Source: Chara braunii
Lineage: Eukaryota > Streptophyta > Charophyceae > Charales > Characeae
Assembly: GCA_003427395.1 (NCBI GenBank)
Contig: BFEA01000023.1
Location: forward strand, 991,278-1,046,039
DNA: 54,762 nt
Direction of reading: 5' to 3'
The position numbers were made by a program, and so were the translations under genes. Each line of letters begins with the position of its first letter. Position 1 is the stretch's first letter. The notes beneath the pieces are model-generated. The model was not told the DNA's origin. It ran no database searches and saw only the letters and a program-made list of their open reading frames with translations. Of the stretch, positions 39,533-51,363 are shown one piece after another.

Positions 39533-39599
39533 TCGATCTATGTGTGTCATCCTTGCGCCGGGGCCAAGCTAATCTCCTGTGTGGATGTCCCGAAGGACA
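39533..39599 (-). pseudogene. U6 snRNA retropseudogene with 11-bp target duplication
   Basis: The minus strand reads TGTCCTTCGGGACATCC, a deletion of about 24 bases of the U6 5' domain, then AGATTAGCTTGGCCCCGGCG CAAGGATGACACACATAGATCGA. It lacks the last bases of U6 and has no A tail. It lies between two perfect copies of GAGCCGCACTC (39522-39532 and 39600-39610), a target-site duplication that marks retrotransposition. Confidence 0.85.
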
Positions 39600-39610
39600 G
39601 AGCCGCACTC

Positions 39611-39944
39611 CTTTTTTCCTTTTTCTACCACTACTCCTAAAGCTATACAGGGGACCCCTTCAAGCATACCTTTCTACCTCTCTTCGGTGAAGGGAGGTTA
39701 CCTCTCTCGGTGGAAGGTGGAGGGTGGAGGGAGGTAAGGGCATGTTTGTCCCTTTGCCCTAGCGTTTAGGATGCAGGGTTGGGGCCGCCGTTGGGGGGCC
39801 TTCTAGCACTCGAGGACCGAGCATTTGGCAGTAAAATAAAAAAGCCGAAAGACGCGGTTTCAATCAGGGGAGCAGAGACCCAAGGTCTGGTGGTTCCCAT
39901 GGATGCCGTGGTTCCCGGCCCCCCTCTCTTTACCCCTCCCTCCC
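39611..39944. other. No gene recognised
   Basis: Contains GGTGGAAGGTGGAGGG-type purine repeats; nothing coding. Confidence 0.4.
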
Positions 39945-40344
39945 CTCGCTCTCCGCGCTCGTCTTCTTCCAATGCCAAGAGGTGTCTTTCCCGTACTCCG
40001 TACGGCCACAGGCAAAGGAGGCAACAAGAGGTCCCTTAAAAATATCATATAGTTGGTCGTGGCAAGTACGGTATTCACTCGCACTGGCTGATCGCTAGCT
40101 CGGGAGGGCTTAACAGCTCCGAGCCTCCGGGCGCATTGGCGGCGTCCATCGCTCGCTGAGTTACTCTGAGAATTTCCATTGGCGCCGGTATTTCTCATGG
40201 AGCGTGCTTTTCTGGCTCCGTCGTCAACCTTCTGGTTCTAGGATAGGCTTGCCTCGCCGTCTCATTACGGACGGGAACAGACTTTGCCATTGCAGGAGAG
40301 CAACATCCTCGTATTGAATTTCCTCCATTGCTCCAGATCAGCCG

Positions 40345-40514
40345 TCGCACTTGCGGGCCAAGTGGGTGCTTACAATTGTCCGAAGGCGGTGCCAGATGCT
40401 GGGAAGGAAAACCACTCAAACGCTTGACTTGTAGGTTCAGAAAGGCGTCCGCTGGACTAAAAAACAAAGATCACCACCGCGCATAACAAGTGTAAAGAAG
40501 AATTCACTGTCGCG
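40345..40514 (+). pseudogene. BED-type zinc-finger-like exon remnant, copy B
   Basis: Reads KAVPDAGKENH, then LKRLTCRF, and in a shifted frame HNKCKEEFTVA, ending at donor GTAAGT (40515). The terminal H-x-x-C is kept here, while copy A has lost the histidine. Frameshifts occur between the pieces. Confidence 0.4.
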
Positions 40515-40593
40515 GTAAGTGGCGCGTAAGTAAGACAGAACCGAAAAATTTAACGTGGATGTAAACAAACGGCTGTGCGTGCTCCGTGTTTTT

Positions 40594-40627
<34 letters not shown>

Positions 40628-40688
<61 letters not shown>
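40628..40688. repeat. (GT)n-(GA)n microsatellite
   Basis: T-run, then GT tract 40628-40656, then GA tract to 40688. Confidence 0.97.
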
Positions 40689-40692
<4 letters not shown>

Positions 40693-41219
40693 GTATGGAA
40701 TGTTTTTTCTCTACACAAGAAACAGAAAAGTGACAGAGGTGACGCATTGACGGCCAATTTCTGGGAATCGGCCTCTATCGGAACGTTATAGATGCGGGGG
40801 CCCGCTGCTGCATTGTCTGTCTTTTTTTTTTTTCTTTTTTTTTTCCCGTTGTCTGTCATTTTTACGTCACGGGCGACATGGAGTTGACTTGTTTCGAGTG
40901 AATGCTAAAATGCCGGCCACTTGTTGGGCTTGAGGGGGCCATGAAATCGTTGCTTAGCTCCTTGTTCTTTCTGCGACTTGTGCGTTCTTTCCCTTTTGAA
41001 GCGATTAATCCGATGGGCGATTGATTGTTTGATCTCTCGATTGATTCGGACGGCGTATTCGGTATCTCTTGGCTGGCAAACCCAAAAGTTAGCCGTGTCG
41101 CTTGATACTCCATACTTTTTGCGCAGCAAATTTACATTGCGTCCACTCTCAACCTGGAGATAGAACTCTTGTGACTTCACTGACGTGTCCATATGGATTT
41201 GTGAGTCTTGTGACCATGG

Positions 41220-41590
41220 TATGTCCTGCGGTACGACGTGGCATGGCCTGCGGACGGATTGCAAATCAGCGGAACCTGTAAACGGACTTCCTAGTAGGCG
41301 GAAGTTGTTGTAAGAGTGAAGACTGCTTGTGACCGTTTGTGACCGCTTGAGAATGCTTTCGTTGCCGTTTTGCAGGGCCGCTACGTTTCCAAGCAGGAGA
41401 GGAGAGGGCAGGTCCGTTTGTGAATTGTCGAAGAGCTCCAGGGTTGCAGGTTGACGGCGCCATATCGTGACGGTCCTCGTGCCTGAAGCTCTCCTGTAGG
41501 GGCTCCTGCAGGTATCAGGCTCCCCCTGCTTGCTCTTGTTGTGTACAGCCCAAGGCCTTGGGGCACCTAAGTGAGGCGAGGACGAGGACA
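41220..41590 (+). promoter_or_regulatory. Upstream region of expansin B
   Basis: Conserved with 18990-19324, including TTTTGCAG at 41367-41374 (possible 5' UTR intron acceptor), CTGTAGGGGCTCCTGCAGGT and CAGCCCAAGGCCTTGG just before the start codon. Confidence 0.45.
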
Positions 41591-43032
41591 ATGGGGTCGA
41601 GCAGGCTTTTCCTAGTAGCGGCCATTGCCGTATTGGCCCTGGCTTGCTTCCACGTCGGCGCAGCGAGGGGTTTTAGCATTGGCAGCATTTGCAATCCGCT
41701 CCTGTCGGCTCAGGGGCCGTGGCTAAATGGCCATTCGACCTTCTATGATGACTATGGTCGCGGCGGAGCTTGTGGATATGGGGCACTCGGAGGTCAGCTG
41801 TTCGGGACCCGATTTGCTGCGGGCTCGCCCAGTGTGTACTTGGGAGGATTGGCGTGCGGAATGTGCTTGGAGGTCCGGTGTGTTGGCAGCACAGCCTGCA
41901 GACGCTCTAGCGTCCGTCTTACAATCACGGACTTGTGCCCCCCTGGCTACCCCAACACGCAATGGTGCGGTGGAGGAAAGGTGAGAGATTATGAAGCTCT
42001 TCTGATCGTCATAGCCGTTGCAGACTCTCTAATTCCAACACTTCACCATAAATGGCATCTCTAATATCGTATCTCGCTTACGTATTGGTTCTTCTTCTTT
42101 TAAGTACGTTTTTTTTGTTTTGCTGTTCTTTAGTAATTTGGAATTTTGGAGATCGATCTCTCTGGGTCACCGGCGTTCCGGCAGGCTCGTCTTCTCTTGT
42201 GACTCTTGTGAACAGAGAGCGTTCTATATGGTTTCCATCACTTTGCGCTGGAATCTGCTGGATCGCTTGCGTATGTCAGTGATGAATGATGAGTTGCGTG
42301 GGTGCGAGTTCTTTCCTGCCTTCTCTGGAACGTTCGTGCAAACAGTCTTTCCTGTACACTGGGGACGATGAGCTCTCCCGTTGAAGTGAAACTACAAATC
42401 GGGGTCATCTATCTATGTGCTCGGGATGGGTGACAGGACCATTATGAGTTACAATGGGGCAGGAATGAGCAGGAATGGGTCTTGCAATCACTGTCTCACG
42501 ATGAATCGTACCCTTGCGCAATGTTTTTTTCCTCTCTTTCTTTTTATAATGAATGGGAGAAACGCAAAGGTGGCTGTCTGACCCTGGTTTGGGTATCACT
42601 CGTTTTTGTATGTGTTAACCTTGGCTCTCCTTGCAGCTTCACTTGGACATTGGCAAAGACGCTTTCCCCATCATCGCGGACCCGAGGGCGGGACACGTTC
42701 CGATCCAATTCCGCAGCGTGCCTTGCGCACCCTACAAGGTCCTGAAGCTGAATCTGAGAGGCCACAGGTGGTGGCTCGAGGTCACGGCGCTGGCCATTCC
42801 CGGGAGCGGAAGAGTATTGAAGATGGAGGTTGCCGGGAAAGGCGGTCCCTGGGTGAGCATGACGCGCGCATTCGGAGCTGCTTGGTCCACTGCAGGGTCG
42901 ACTCTACAGACGCCTATCTCAGTCCGTATCTCCATATTCGGCAAGTTGTGCAAGCTCATTGCCAAGGACTGCATCGATGGACAGATCTACAACGGAAGGC
43001 AGCTTAGCTGCGCATACACCGTCGGGTACTGA
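41591..43032 (+). CDS. Expansin, copy B (two exons)
   Basis: Exons 41591-41980 and 42637-43032 with a 656-bp GT...AG intron in phase 0, exactly where copy A is split. 261 residues: signal peptide 1-27, GH45-like domain 1 with HSTFYDDYGRGGACGYG and all cysteines of copy A, LHLD in place of the HFD motif (132-134), and CBM63-like domain 2 with the same tryptophans. 23 substitutions from copy A, mostly conservative or on the surface (for example R65A, R81S, K244D, F258T), and no gap. Introns and flanks differ much more, so both copies look functional. Secreted, wall-loosening. Substitutions such as K206T and K244D make copy B less basic. Confidence 0.93.
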
Positions 43033-44240
43033 GAAACCACCGCCCCCCTCCGGCTTCCGCTGCTTCTCTTTTCTCTCTCATCCCCAGTGCTTCGTTAATT
43101 TCGCTTTTCTGTTCTAGTCTTTTCCATCTGTGCTCACAAAACGCGCGCTTGGTAATCAAGAATGGGGCCGCCCTCGTTTATGCGGGCTTGCTTCCCTTGT
43201 GTGTGATGAAGGTCCAGTGAAGGTAGGTAGGTACCTTGGTGGATGCTTGCGCATGAGGTTAAGTCTGCAACGAAAACCAATTCGGTATAGATCTGGCCGT
43301 AGCTACCATGACGTATTCACAAGTCACCCTCACCATTTCCACGCTGCATCGACCTTCCGTAGAAGGTTTAAACCCATTGCTTTCCTTGCTCGAGGCTGTG
43401 GATTGCCTCTTGTTGGGCGGGCGGATGGGATGACAGGGCTGCGATGGATTGCGCGGACGGACGGACGGACGGACGGACGGACCGATTTCTGTCCACGGAA
43501 AGGATCGCCCTTGGTCCGGGTATGAACGCATGGTTTGAACTAGGAATTGTATTCTTCTAGAAAGTGGTTTTTGAAGATTAGCAAGTGGGCGAAGCAGCCA
43601 TCTTTGGGGCTTCAGTCGTCGTGAGGACCTCTGAGGAGTGACTATGACACCCAACTTCCAAGGTCCATTTACCGCGGTATAGGAGAGGGCAGGGAACTGA
43701 GGGAAGAGTCTCCACTGTCCAGTGTCCACACGCACTAATGGCTCGAACCGTCGGAACCGGGGCAAAGGCCGGGGTGTTTTGTCCGCACCAGTGCGCGAGG
43801 AGATGATGGAGATCGAATGGCGGACGGAAGTCCATCGAGATGCAAACGCCCAGAGACGGGAAGGATCAAATGGGTTTGTAATTTATTAGGAGTGCGTGAT
43901 CTTTGGTATCAATTTCTCAAAGATTATTTGTCTGCTTTGACGCCGTGTATGTATCTATCTGTTTGTCTTGGTGTTGGATAGACGGCGTTAGACTGAAGTC
44001 GGTGCTGCTGAGGTTTGCGCCGGTACTCAGTTAGTTGCAGTACGATCTATGTTTGCCCCTTCGGCAAGGCAACCTCTACGTGAGCGGGATGCACGTGATG
44101 TAATAGTAATATATACCTGGTGTCTTCTGTGATGCTGGTCTTGGATTGTCGTCCTTTCGTCGTCTATGTGGATTTCGACGCGATGTCCCGCATGCTGTCT
44201 AACATGACGCACGTCTTCCTCTGTCTTCTTACTCATGGTC
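43033..44240 (+). other. 3' flank of expansin B; (GACG)n tract
   Basis: Probable 3' UTR and spacer. A GGAC tetranucleotide run lies at 43457-43482. GGCTGTGGATTGCCTCTTG and ATGACACCCAAC..CCA match duplicon A. No gene. Confidence 0.5.
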
Positions 44241-46745
44241 GAGAGCTTCTGTGGTGGTCCTTAAGTTCGACGGACAGAGACAAAAAGGCTGGTGGAGGAT
44301 GGGGCTCGTACGATGTAGCCTTGAGCCTTGAGTTGGTCTTTCTTTTTCGTTTCTGCTCAGAGGCTTGTCCTTTTTTTTTGTGACCCATCTTCAGCGGAAG
44401 CCATTGTACATCACCGGTCACTATGGAGTACGGCCTTCTTGTGAACCAGTTCGGATTTGGGTAGTACGTACGACTTGCTTGCCTTATGTCATCTTCTGTA
44501 GTCTGAGTCATGACAGACCGTAGCATTCCCGCCATCTTTGGTGGACAGACCATAGCATTCCCGCCATCTTTGGTGGACAGACCATAGCATTCCCGCCATT
44601 TTTGGTGGACAGATCATAGCATTCCCGCCATCTTTGGTGTAGAAAGGTCCGGCGTCTGGTTGGACTGTTTAGACACTCGACAATGAGTCTACAGGGCCTG
44701 ACCTTTCGAAATCGTGATTTCCTTCTTTCTCTGCACGGTCTGCAGTCTACAGGCAAGTGCTGAGCTATCTTGACTCTTGTTCTCTGGGTTGCGGCAGGAC
44801 GTTGGAATCTGTGTGAAGCATAGTATGCAGGGATGAAAAGACTTTGCTGTGTATTCTGTGCCATCGTCAATGTCGACGGCGCGACGCTCATGTACAACTC
44901 GTCATGCCAGTACAGTCAAGACTCGGAGGAGTCGTCCACTTGGGACCCCATGATAGCAAATCTTACTTCGCCCGCAGGGATTGCAGCGGCAGGAGCTGGC
45001 ACTGTGGCCCGGTCATTCTTTGGAGACGTTTGGATGGGGAGAATTGGTGTCCTTCCTTGGCGAGAATAGCCCGGTTTAGGGCATTTATGTGGGGGGTCGG
45101 TGAAGAGATGAGATAAGAGGGGATCGTCAGTGGAGGAGATTCTAGAAGCAACCCTGCGCGCCATGCTGTGGCAGGGATAGGGCCACCAACTCACGGGGCA
45201 TGGGACAAGAATCACGGCGCCGTGCTGTGTGATGCAGTGCAGATGAATGTCGATTAGATGCTTTCCACCTAAGCCTGCGTAAGGGACTGATGGTGCAATG
45301 GGGCCATTGTGAACATGTGGCTGTCCTGCAGGCCATGTGCATCACAGAGCGCTGGATCACTGGAGTGCCCCCGAGACATGCCATCCCTGTTCCAAGATGA
45401 AGCAGCTGGTGATGGCGGTCCGTTGGGTTGGGGAAGAGTGCCCTGGAGGAGAAATGACGAGACTCTGGTGGGCTTATGGTGGCAAGCACTTGGACGATCG
45501 TGCAGGTGATTCTCAAGCTATGGCGATCGCTTTGGCTCATCCGAAGGAAGACATGGGACCGTGTCAAAGCTAACATGTGGTCAGGGGGCTTTGCCTGCCT
45601 GTGGGACATTGTGCGTCGAGAGCAGAACACGATTCAAAAACATACTGCCATGGCGCAAGCTTGTTGTTGGTCATTATCCGAGCCGCGGAGCGGGGTCCAG
45701 TGGTGTCGTCGGATGGCTGAGTCAGGGCATACGCACACTACCGGTCCGGTAGCACTTTTCGAAATGTATCTGATTGCAATTACCGGCAGACATCGACGAA
45801 TCTGACCGCAAATACGACCAGAGCTTAGAAGAAAACGTCCTAGTGCGAGTATACCGCCAGAGGGGATGGATGCGGGGTTGAACTTCGCTTGGTATAGTGA
45901 GTGGTTTGGTGTTCTTGTGAATTTCTTGATTCAGGCTTACAATCACAAGAATGCTGCCATCACGCCGTGGGATCGCAGGCTTGAGGTGTTCTGGCTCTGC
46001 GTGTATGTTATGTCCAAGGGTCCAGACGAGCTGAGACGGAGTTCCAAGCGTCAGTGGAAGTGGAAATGGAAATGGGAGTGCGGGCCCTGCTAGTGGCAGC
46101 TCGGCGGAAGGGGGTTACACCAGTACACGGCTTCTGGCATCCAAGAGCAGCCGGTCACCTGCAAACGGGCCGGAGACGGCAATCGAAGAGATGGGATTGG
46201 GAATAGAGATGCGAGATAACAGTGGGGCTTGAGAGTCGAGACTCATTGACTGCTCACACTGAGTCCGGAGTGCGCGGATGTCATTGCGCTCCCTATATTC
46301 GCTGTTATGATCGAGCGGCTATGGTCGGCAGGCTGTGGTACCCACACAGAGCTTCTCGATCGGTGCTCTGGATTGGCGCACCATGGTAAGTGCAATGATC
46401 GAGAAGAGGAATTGCACATTATTGCAGAAGGGATGTCAATGTCGCCTTGGGTGTCGGCGGTGATTGTCGATGGCGTACAGTAGCCGACGAGCCGTGAATG
46501 AAGGCATCAGCTTATAGGTCGACTGGGAGTATGGGACAGTGGGTCTACTTAGAAGCATGAAGGGTGCAGCCAAGGTTTCCGCGTGGGCGCTTTCAACCAA
46601 TTACCCCCCCAGGCGAACTTGTGAACTGGAATGTCTGCAGTTAGTGAGTCATTGTGATTGACGTAGCTATAAGGTGTAGATGAGCAGGTCGAGATGAGAG
46701 TGTACTCTGCCTTGCTCATCGTGCAGCCATGCGCCGAGCGAGAGT
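44241..46745. other. Duplicon spacer with an extra segment, no gene recognised
   Basis: Matches 21400-22900 in blocks. The segment 45230-45990 has no counterpart in duplicon A and holds several overlapping frames of 60-110 codons (for example 45337-45573 and 45476-45805), none recognisable. It may be an insertion. Confidence 0.45.
44517..44644 (+). repeat. 32-bp tandem repeat, four units
   Basis: TAGCATTCCCGCCATCTTTG GTGGACAGACCA starts at 44521, 44553, 44585 and 44617. Duplicon A has one diverged unit near 21812. Confidence 0.9.
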
Positions 46746-47097
46746 GTGAGTGTAGTGATGTACACTAGACTACATGTAGATAGAATGTGCCGTGTGGTGA
46801 CTGGGAGAGGGCGCGAAGCGCCGAGGCCTCATTTTCGGAAGTTTTTCCCCGTCTCTTTTGGCCGTAACCGTTTTTTGGCCACGTTAGCCATGTGTGACCA
46901 TTGGCAGAGGTCTATTTTGTTCCCTGGATCTCATTGTGAATCTTTAGCAGAAGTGCGTGACTATTCTGAAAGTGCTGTTCTGTATGTTAGAGGGGGCATC
47001 GCGAATGACAATTTCTTCTCAGTATGCATTCAACAGACGAAAAACAGTTCTCCTTTGAAGAAAAGTACGTTTGACACTCCTTTGGCGGGCAGCGCTG

Positions 47098-47098
<1 letters not shown>

Positions 47099-47163
<65 letters not shown>

Positions 47164-47224
47164 NTGGGTGTGTGTGTGTGTATGTGTGTGTGTGTGTGGG
47201 TGTGTGTGTGTGTGTGTGTGTGTG
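47099..47224. repeat. (CT)n then (GT)n microsatellite with N
   Basis: CT tract to 47162, N at 47164, then GT tract with TATG and GGGTG interruptions. Confidence 0.97.
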
Positions 47225-47630
47225 GGAGAGTGTGTCCGTTTGTCAGTGGCTGATTAAGGCAGGACTAAGGTTCGGGAAACTGTTTATGTGATGGCAGGGC
47301 GGGGAGGCGTTCTTTGGGAATGCTGGTCTGAGTTACCCTCCTAAAGAGTCTGCAGACGGACAGACAAAACATGTCGAGGGACACCACGTTGCAGGCCGAA
47401 TGCATTGCCTCAATGCCTCCTACGTGGCCTCTGGCTGTTGTGGGTCTTGTGGCTGTGGTGAGAGCAGAAATGGATGTGGCGTGAGTCTCATATATGCGAA
47501 CATGGGTTTTGGTTTGATACATTCGTCGTCTTGCCGTCGTTGCCGAATCTTTGTCAACTTGAGGTCTGACTTGTGGCACACAGTCATGCTTGCACGGCCC
47601 ACACGAAGTTTGTGCTGGCAGTCTGCCTCA

Positions 47631-47632
<2 letters not shown>
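47225..47632. other. No gene recognised
   Basis: Short frames only, one Cys/Gly-rich (47400-47500) without a recognisable pattern. Confidence 0.4.

Positions 47633-47686
<54 letters not shown>
47633..47686. repeat. (GT)n microsatellite
   Basis: Pure GT tract of about 26 units. Confidence 0.97.
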
Positions 47687-47687
<1 letters not shown>

Positions 47688-47699
47688 CCACCGCCGCCG

Positions 47700-48000
47700 A
47701 ATTGCCCCAAGAAGAAGAACAACAAGAAGAAGAACGAAAACAAATATGAAACAGCAAAGAACTTCTGAATCAAGAAAAAGAACAAAAAGAATAAGATGAC
47801 GCCGATCATGACGGGGGAAAACAAAAACAGTAAGGAAGAAGAAGAAGAAGAAGAAGAAGAAGAAGAAGAAGAAGAAAGAAGAAGAAGAAGAAGAAAGAAG
47901 AAGAAGAAGAAAACAGCAAAGAAGAAGAAGGAAAAAAAAACACGGCAAAGAACATTGAAGAAGAAGAAGAAGAAGAAGAAGAACAAGAACAAGAAAAAGA
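47700..48000. repeat. (GAA)n purine tract
   Basis: GAA/AAGA repeats over 300 bp, with CACGGCAAAGAAC interspersed three times (47747, 47940 and 48010, imperfect). Confidence 0.95.
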
Positions 48001-48069
48001 AAAAACAAACACGGCAAAGAACTGTTTTTCTCTTATCAGTCATGAAAAGAACTGGGGGGGGAGAAATCC

Positions 48070-50230
48070 GCTTTTCTTTTCTTTTATTTATTATTATTAT
48101 TTTATTTTATTTTATTTCCACAAAAAGAGCCACTTTTATTTCATGAAAGAAGAAGGGGGAGGCCGGGAATCCCCCCACAAACAACCCGGAAAACAAGTAC
48201 TGGGACCATTACCCAGTTTGGTTCAAATGAGGTGGTGGGCCAAAAAGGTCCAGTGGCAGAAATGGCCAAAGCAAGACCGCTGCCCTGACAAAAGGTCCAC
48301 CCCTTAAAAAAAAAAAAGGAAAAACCACAAGGCCCAAAAAAGCTACACAAACCAAGAAAACCTGTCTACTGCTACCCACATCCGAAGATAAAACCAGAAA
48401 CAAACAAAACAAAAACTACGATTATTATCCTACAAAACCACCTACAGCCGTGGAAGAGAGGTCTTGAAGAGACCCTCTATACCAAGCACGCTCCCTCCCC
48501 TAAACGAAGTCCTCCTGCCTGCCTCCCGTGGCTAAATATCAACCGAGCAGTCTAAGTTGGTCAAATAAGAAACCATATCCACCAAAGTTGTCACTCCAGA
48601 GTCCAGAGACTCATACAACAGCTAATATTTAAGCTATCTCTCTATCTATCTAACCGTCCGCCGGCGGTGGACGGGAGCAACACAATTGATCGCATAAATG
48701 TAGTTACTATCACAGCCACTGCCCAGTACCCAAAAACACACCTTTGACCCGCAAGAGATGAACATAGTCACACCCAGTAAAAACAGCATACTCAATTCAA
48801 AACCCATGTGTCTAACTGCAATCTGGACAGAGCATCAATAGTTGCCAAGGACCCTCCCTGGCACCAAGTGGATATGAACCATTGGAGGCCTTGAACGGGA
48901 GATTTGGAACAGGACACTTTGCGCCTCCAGTCGGCTTGAATGGATCGACGCAGCAGGAGGGACACTGAGCTTCTGATCTGTTTATTCGACCATTCGTTAT
49001 CCTTGAACAATCAGAACACACGATCGTTTCGGCACTGCCAAATGACTGAAAATGTAATGCCACGGAGCACATGGGCCACATATCCCCAGCCTGAGTGCTT
49101 GTTGCAGTTCTCCGGAATTCCTCCTAATAGAGTCCATTCTTTGTTCCATGGGAAAGCCGGCCCTGAGATGGGATTCCAATGAGCAATACACCATTTCCAG
49201 ATCTTTTCCGAGGCCGGACAGTCCCACCACAGATGGATGGTAGACTCAAAAGCCCAGTTGCATCTGCTGCATTTAAGGTCCACTGTTACGCCCTTCTGTG
49301 CTAGCCATACTGTAGATGGGGTAACAACCATGGAAACCAGCCACAAAATAGACGCCTGTCTTTGACAGGGGATGAGTTCTAGCTGCTCCCAGCATGAGCA
49401 TAGTGCAGAGTCGATCCGAGCCAGGTCTACTTCCCGGTCCAATTCAAGCAGTTTCATCCAGCGGGGCCTACCTTTGACCAGTGGACATTTCAATGGCTTC
49501 AACAGAGCGTACCCCAGCTTCAGTGAGTATTCTGTGAGATTGGGATAGAAGCCTCCTCTCCCCGACACTGTCCATTCCCAGAGGTAGGGATCAAGTTTCA
49601 GCTGGAGAATAGAGAGACCTTGACCAAACATTCTGTACTCCGTTTCTGACTCTCCCACCCCTGTCACCAGTACCCGAACTTGGTAAAGAGGGCGTCCCAA
49701 CAGGGATTGAGGATTGTCCTCATCCCTAATCAGGGTCTGAGAGGGAAGGACCGAGTAGGCCTGAAAGACTCGTTTCAAGTCGTTTGCCCTCGGGCAAGTG
49801 TTCTATGAGAAGCCAAATGGAGGAAGAGGCAGAGTCTGAAGAGTACCATGTGCCCGGGGGGTCTAACGATTCTGAGAAGAGGCGTAATTTCCATCCCATG
49901 GGGATTGCAGCAATAATAGCTTCTTTCTTCCTCTTTAGTTGTCTAACTTGTCCCAAAGTCGTTCTAAGCTCCGCATCCTGTTTCCAATCTCCAGTGAGGT
50001 CCTTCCACATGTCTCCAATCCTGAGCACCCCACGACTGACCGAAGTTGCCAGGAGATGAGTCAGCAGAGAATGGGAGGCCGTTAGGCAAGGTAATCTTCG
50101 GGTTCTCGAAGAGCGGTTGGATTAAGACTTCTGATTTGGTAACAGGTTTTTTCCAACTGTTCGGGAAGGTTTTCTTCCAAGCCTTGATGATCGCCTGCCA
50201 AAAAGGTGAGTTGATCAATGCAACACACTT
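48070..50230 (-). mobile_element. 5'-truncated LINE
   Basis: Minus-strand LINE 3' half: ORF2 C-terminus (50218-48800), then about 700 bp of 3' UTR, then an A-rich (AAAAT/AAT)n tail at 48071-48118 seen as T-rich on plus. A simple-repeat tail is usual for LINEs. The endonuclease and RT parts are missing. Confidence 0.7.
48812..50218 (-). pseudogene. LINE ORF2 C-terminal region with zf-RVT domain
   Basis: Spread over three overlapping minus-strand frames. 50218-49964 has FWQAIIKAWKKTFPNSW and VLIQPLFENPKI, the segment that follows RT in plant-type LINEs. 50028-49726 continues it. 49778-49011 (255 codons) holds the zf-RVT zinc domain near residues 110-200, with CSRCNWAFESTIHLWWDCPA (C-x2-C ... 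H-x4-C). The tail continues in another frame to about 48812. Two or three frameshifts and loss of the RT core make it a pseudogene. Confidence 0.8.
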
Positions 50231-50304
50231 TCTTTTTTTTTACCTGTATAAGTCCATGAAATTTTAACTTTAATTTTATTATTTGGCCCCGCTTTTTCTT
50301 CTCA

Positions 50305-51363
50305 CAGCACCCCTTTTACTTTTCGGTCTCCATCGCCTCCATCCCCGTCTCCATCACCGCCTCATCCGCCGCCACTGCCTTGCACTATCTTTTCAATCAC
50401 GGCCGGAGTGAAGGTTTGGGTAATATGATCATCTAATTTCTTGATGTAGGATTGAATATGCAGATCTAGGTCTTGGGCGGACTTCTGCAGAAAGGTATTC
50501 CAGACATTTTCAAATTCATGCTGATGGCTTTCAACTTTTTATAGGGTCCGGTTGATTGCGGCTACTTCTTGTTTGGTATGGAGGACTGCTTCCGTCAACA
50601 GAGCAAGTTTTTCTTCGGTGGCTGCTTGTTTGTCTTTCTGTGCTTGTAGCTCGCTATGCAGTCTTGCTCCCTCTACTTTTAATTTTTTTATTTCATCAAG
50701 TTTTTATCGCTTGGCTGCAAACATTTTATTATGCAGCTCGGCGTGTTTTTCTTCAAGCATGAGCTCTTTTTCCTTTTGGTCTATAACAGTCGTCAATCTC
50801 GCAACGAATACATCCCTTACTTCTTCTGTTTCTTCAGGTCTATCACTGAAATTGGCATACTGGTCGTACCAGTCCAGCGGTTTGACATCAAGTTCACCCG
50901 CTGTCTGGCTTGTTTCACCTTTTCCTGCATGCCGCGTGACAAGTCTTCCTCCCCCTTCTTCAGATTTTTCTTCTTCTTCTTCTTCAATAGTCTGCAATTC
51001 CTCCTTCAACTCTTGGTCTAACTTCTCTTTTAACTTCTTCTTCAAATCTTCTTCTTCTATGTGGGCCTTTTTCTTTATTTCTTCTTCTTTCTTTTTCTTT
51101 CTTTCTTCTTTCTCCTTTTTCTTTTCTGCCTGCCGGTGGTCAATTTCAGCCTGCTCAGCAGGAGTGGGCCCTGGCTTCATTGCTCCTAAGCGCATCATCA
51201 TACGAGAGGTGCTTATTCTCCCGAAGCCAAGGGGAAATAGAACTCGGAACAGCGGGCCCAACAACACGGAAAGGGCAATGAAGCCGTGCATGGGGAGGTC
51301 GTCCACGATGATGGGGCTTAGCACAAGAGACCCTCCACAGGTCCCACCAGGTAGGCCTCCCAA
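50305..51363 (-). pseudogene. Charged coiled-coil protein remnant, two stops
   Basis: One frame on the minus strand stays coding-like for about 350 codons: a hydrophobic N-terminal stretch, then a long Lys/Glu coiled coil (runs of KKEKEERKKKKEEE type), an acidic patch, LDWYDQYANFSDRPEETEEV, a second coiled coil (ELMLEEKHAELHNKMFAAK), then TAA at 50704-50706. The same frame continues (KLKVEGARLHSELQAQKDKQ) to a second TAA at about 50542, and on (FLQKSAQDLDLHIQSYIKKL) to a Gly/Asp-rich end. It lies just 5' of the LINE fragment on the same strand. It could be the ORF1 of that LINE with an internal deletion, or a separate retro-gene; I cannot tell. Confidence 0.5.

Larger units (their letters stand above)
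39945..47098 (+). repeat. Expansin duplicon B
   Basis: Partner of 17630-23600; landmarks are colinear. It is longer mainly because of extra sequence at about 45230-45990 and a four-fold 32-bp tandem. Spacing between the two expansin starts is 22.3 kb, same orientation, so this is a tandem duplication later separated by retroelement insertions. Confidence 0.8.

Noticed and set aside
47420-48043. 207-codon frame and other long frames over GAA/GT tracts
   Set aside because: Pure translation of microsatellites (Phe, Leu, Ser or His/Thr runs).
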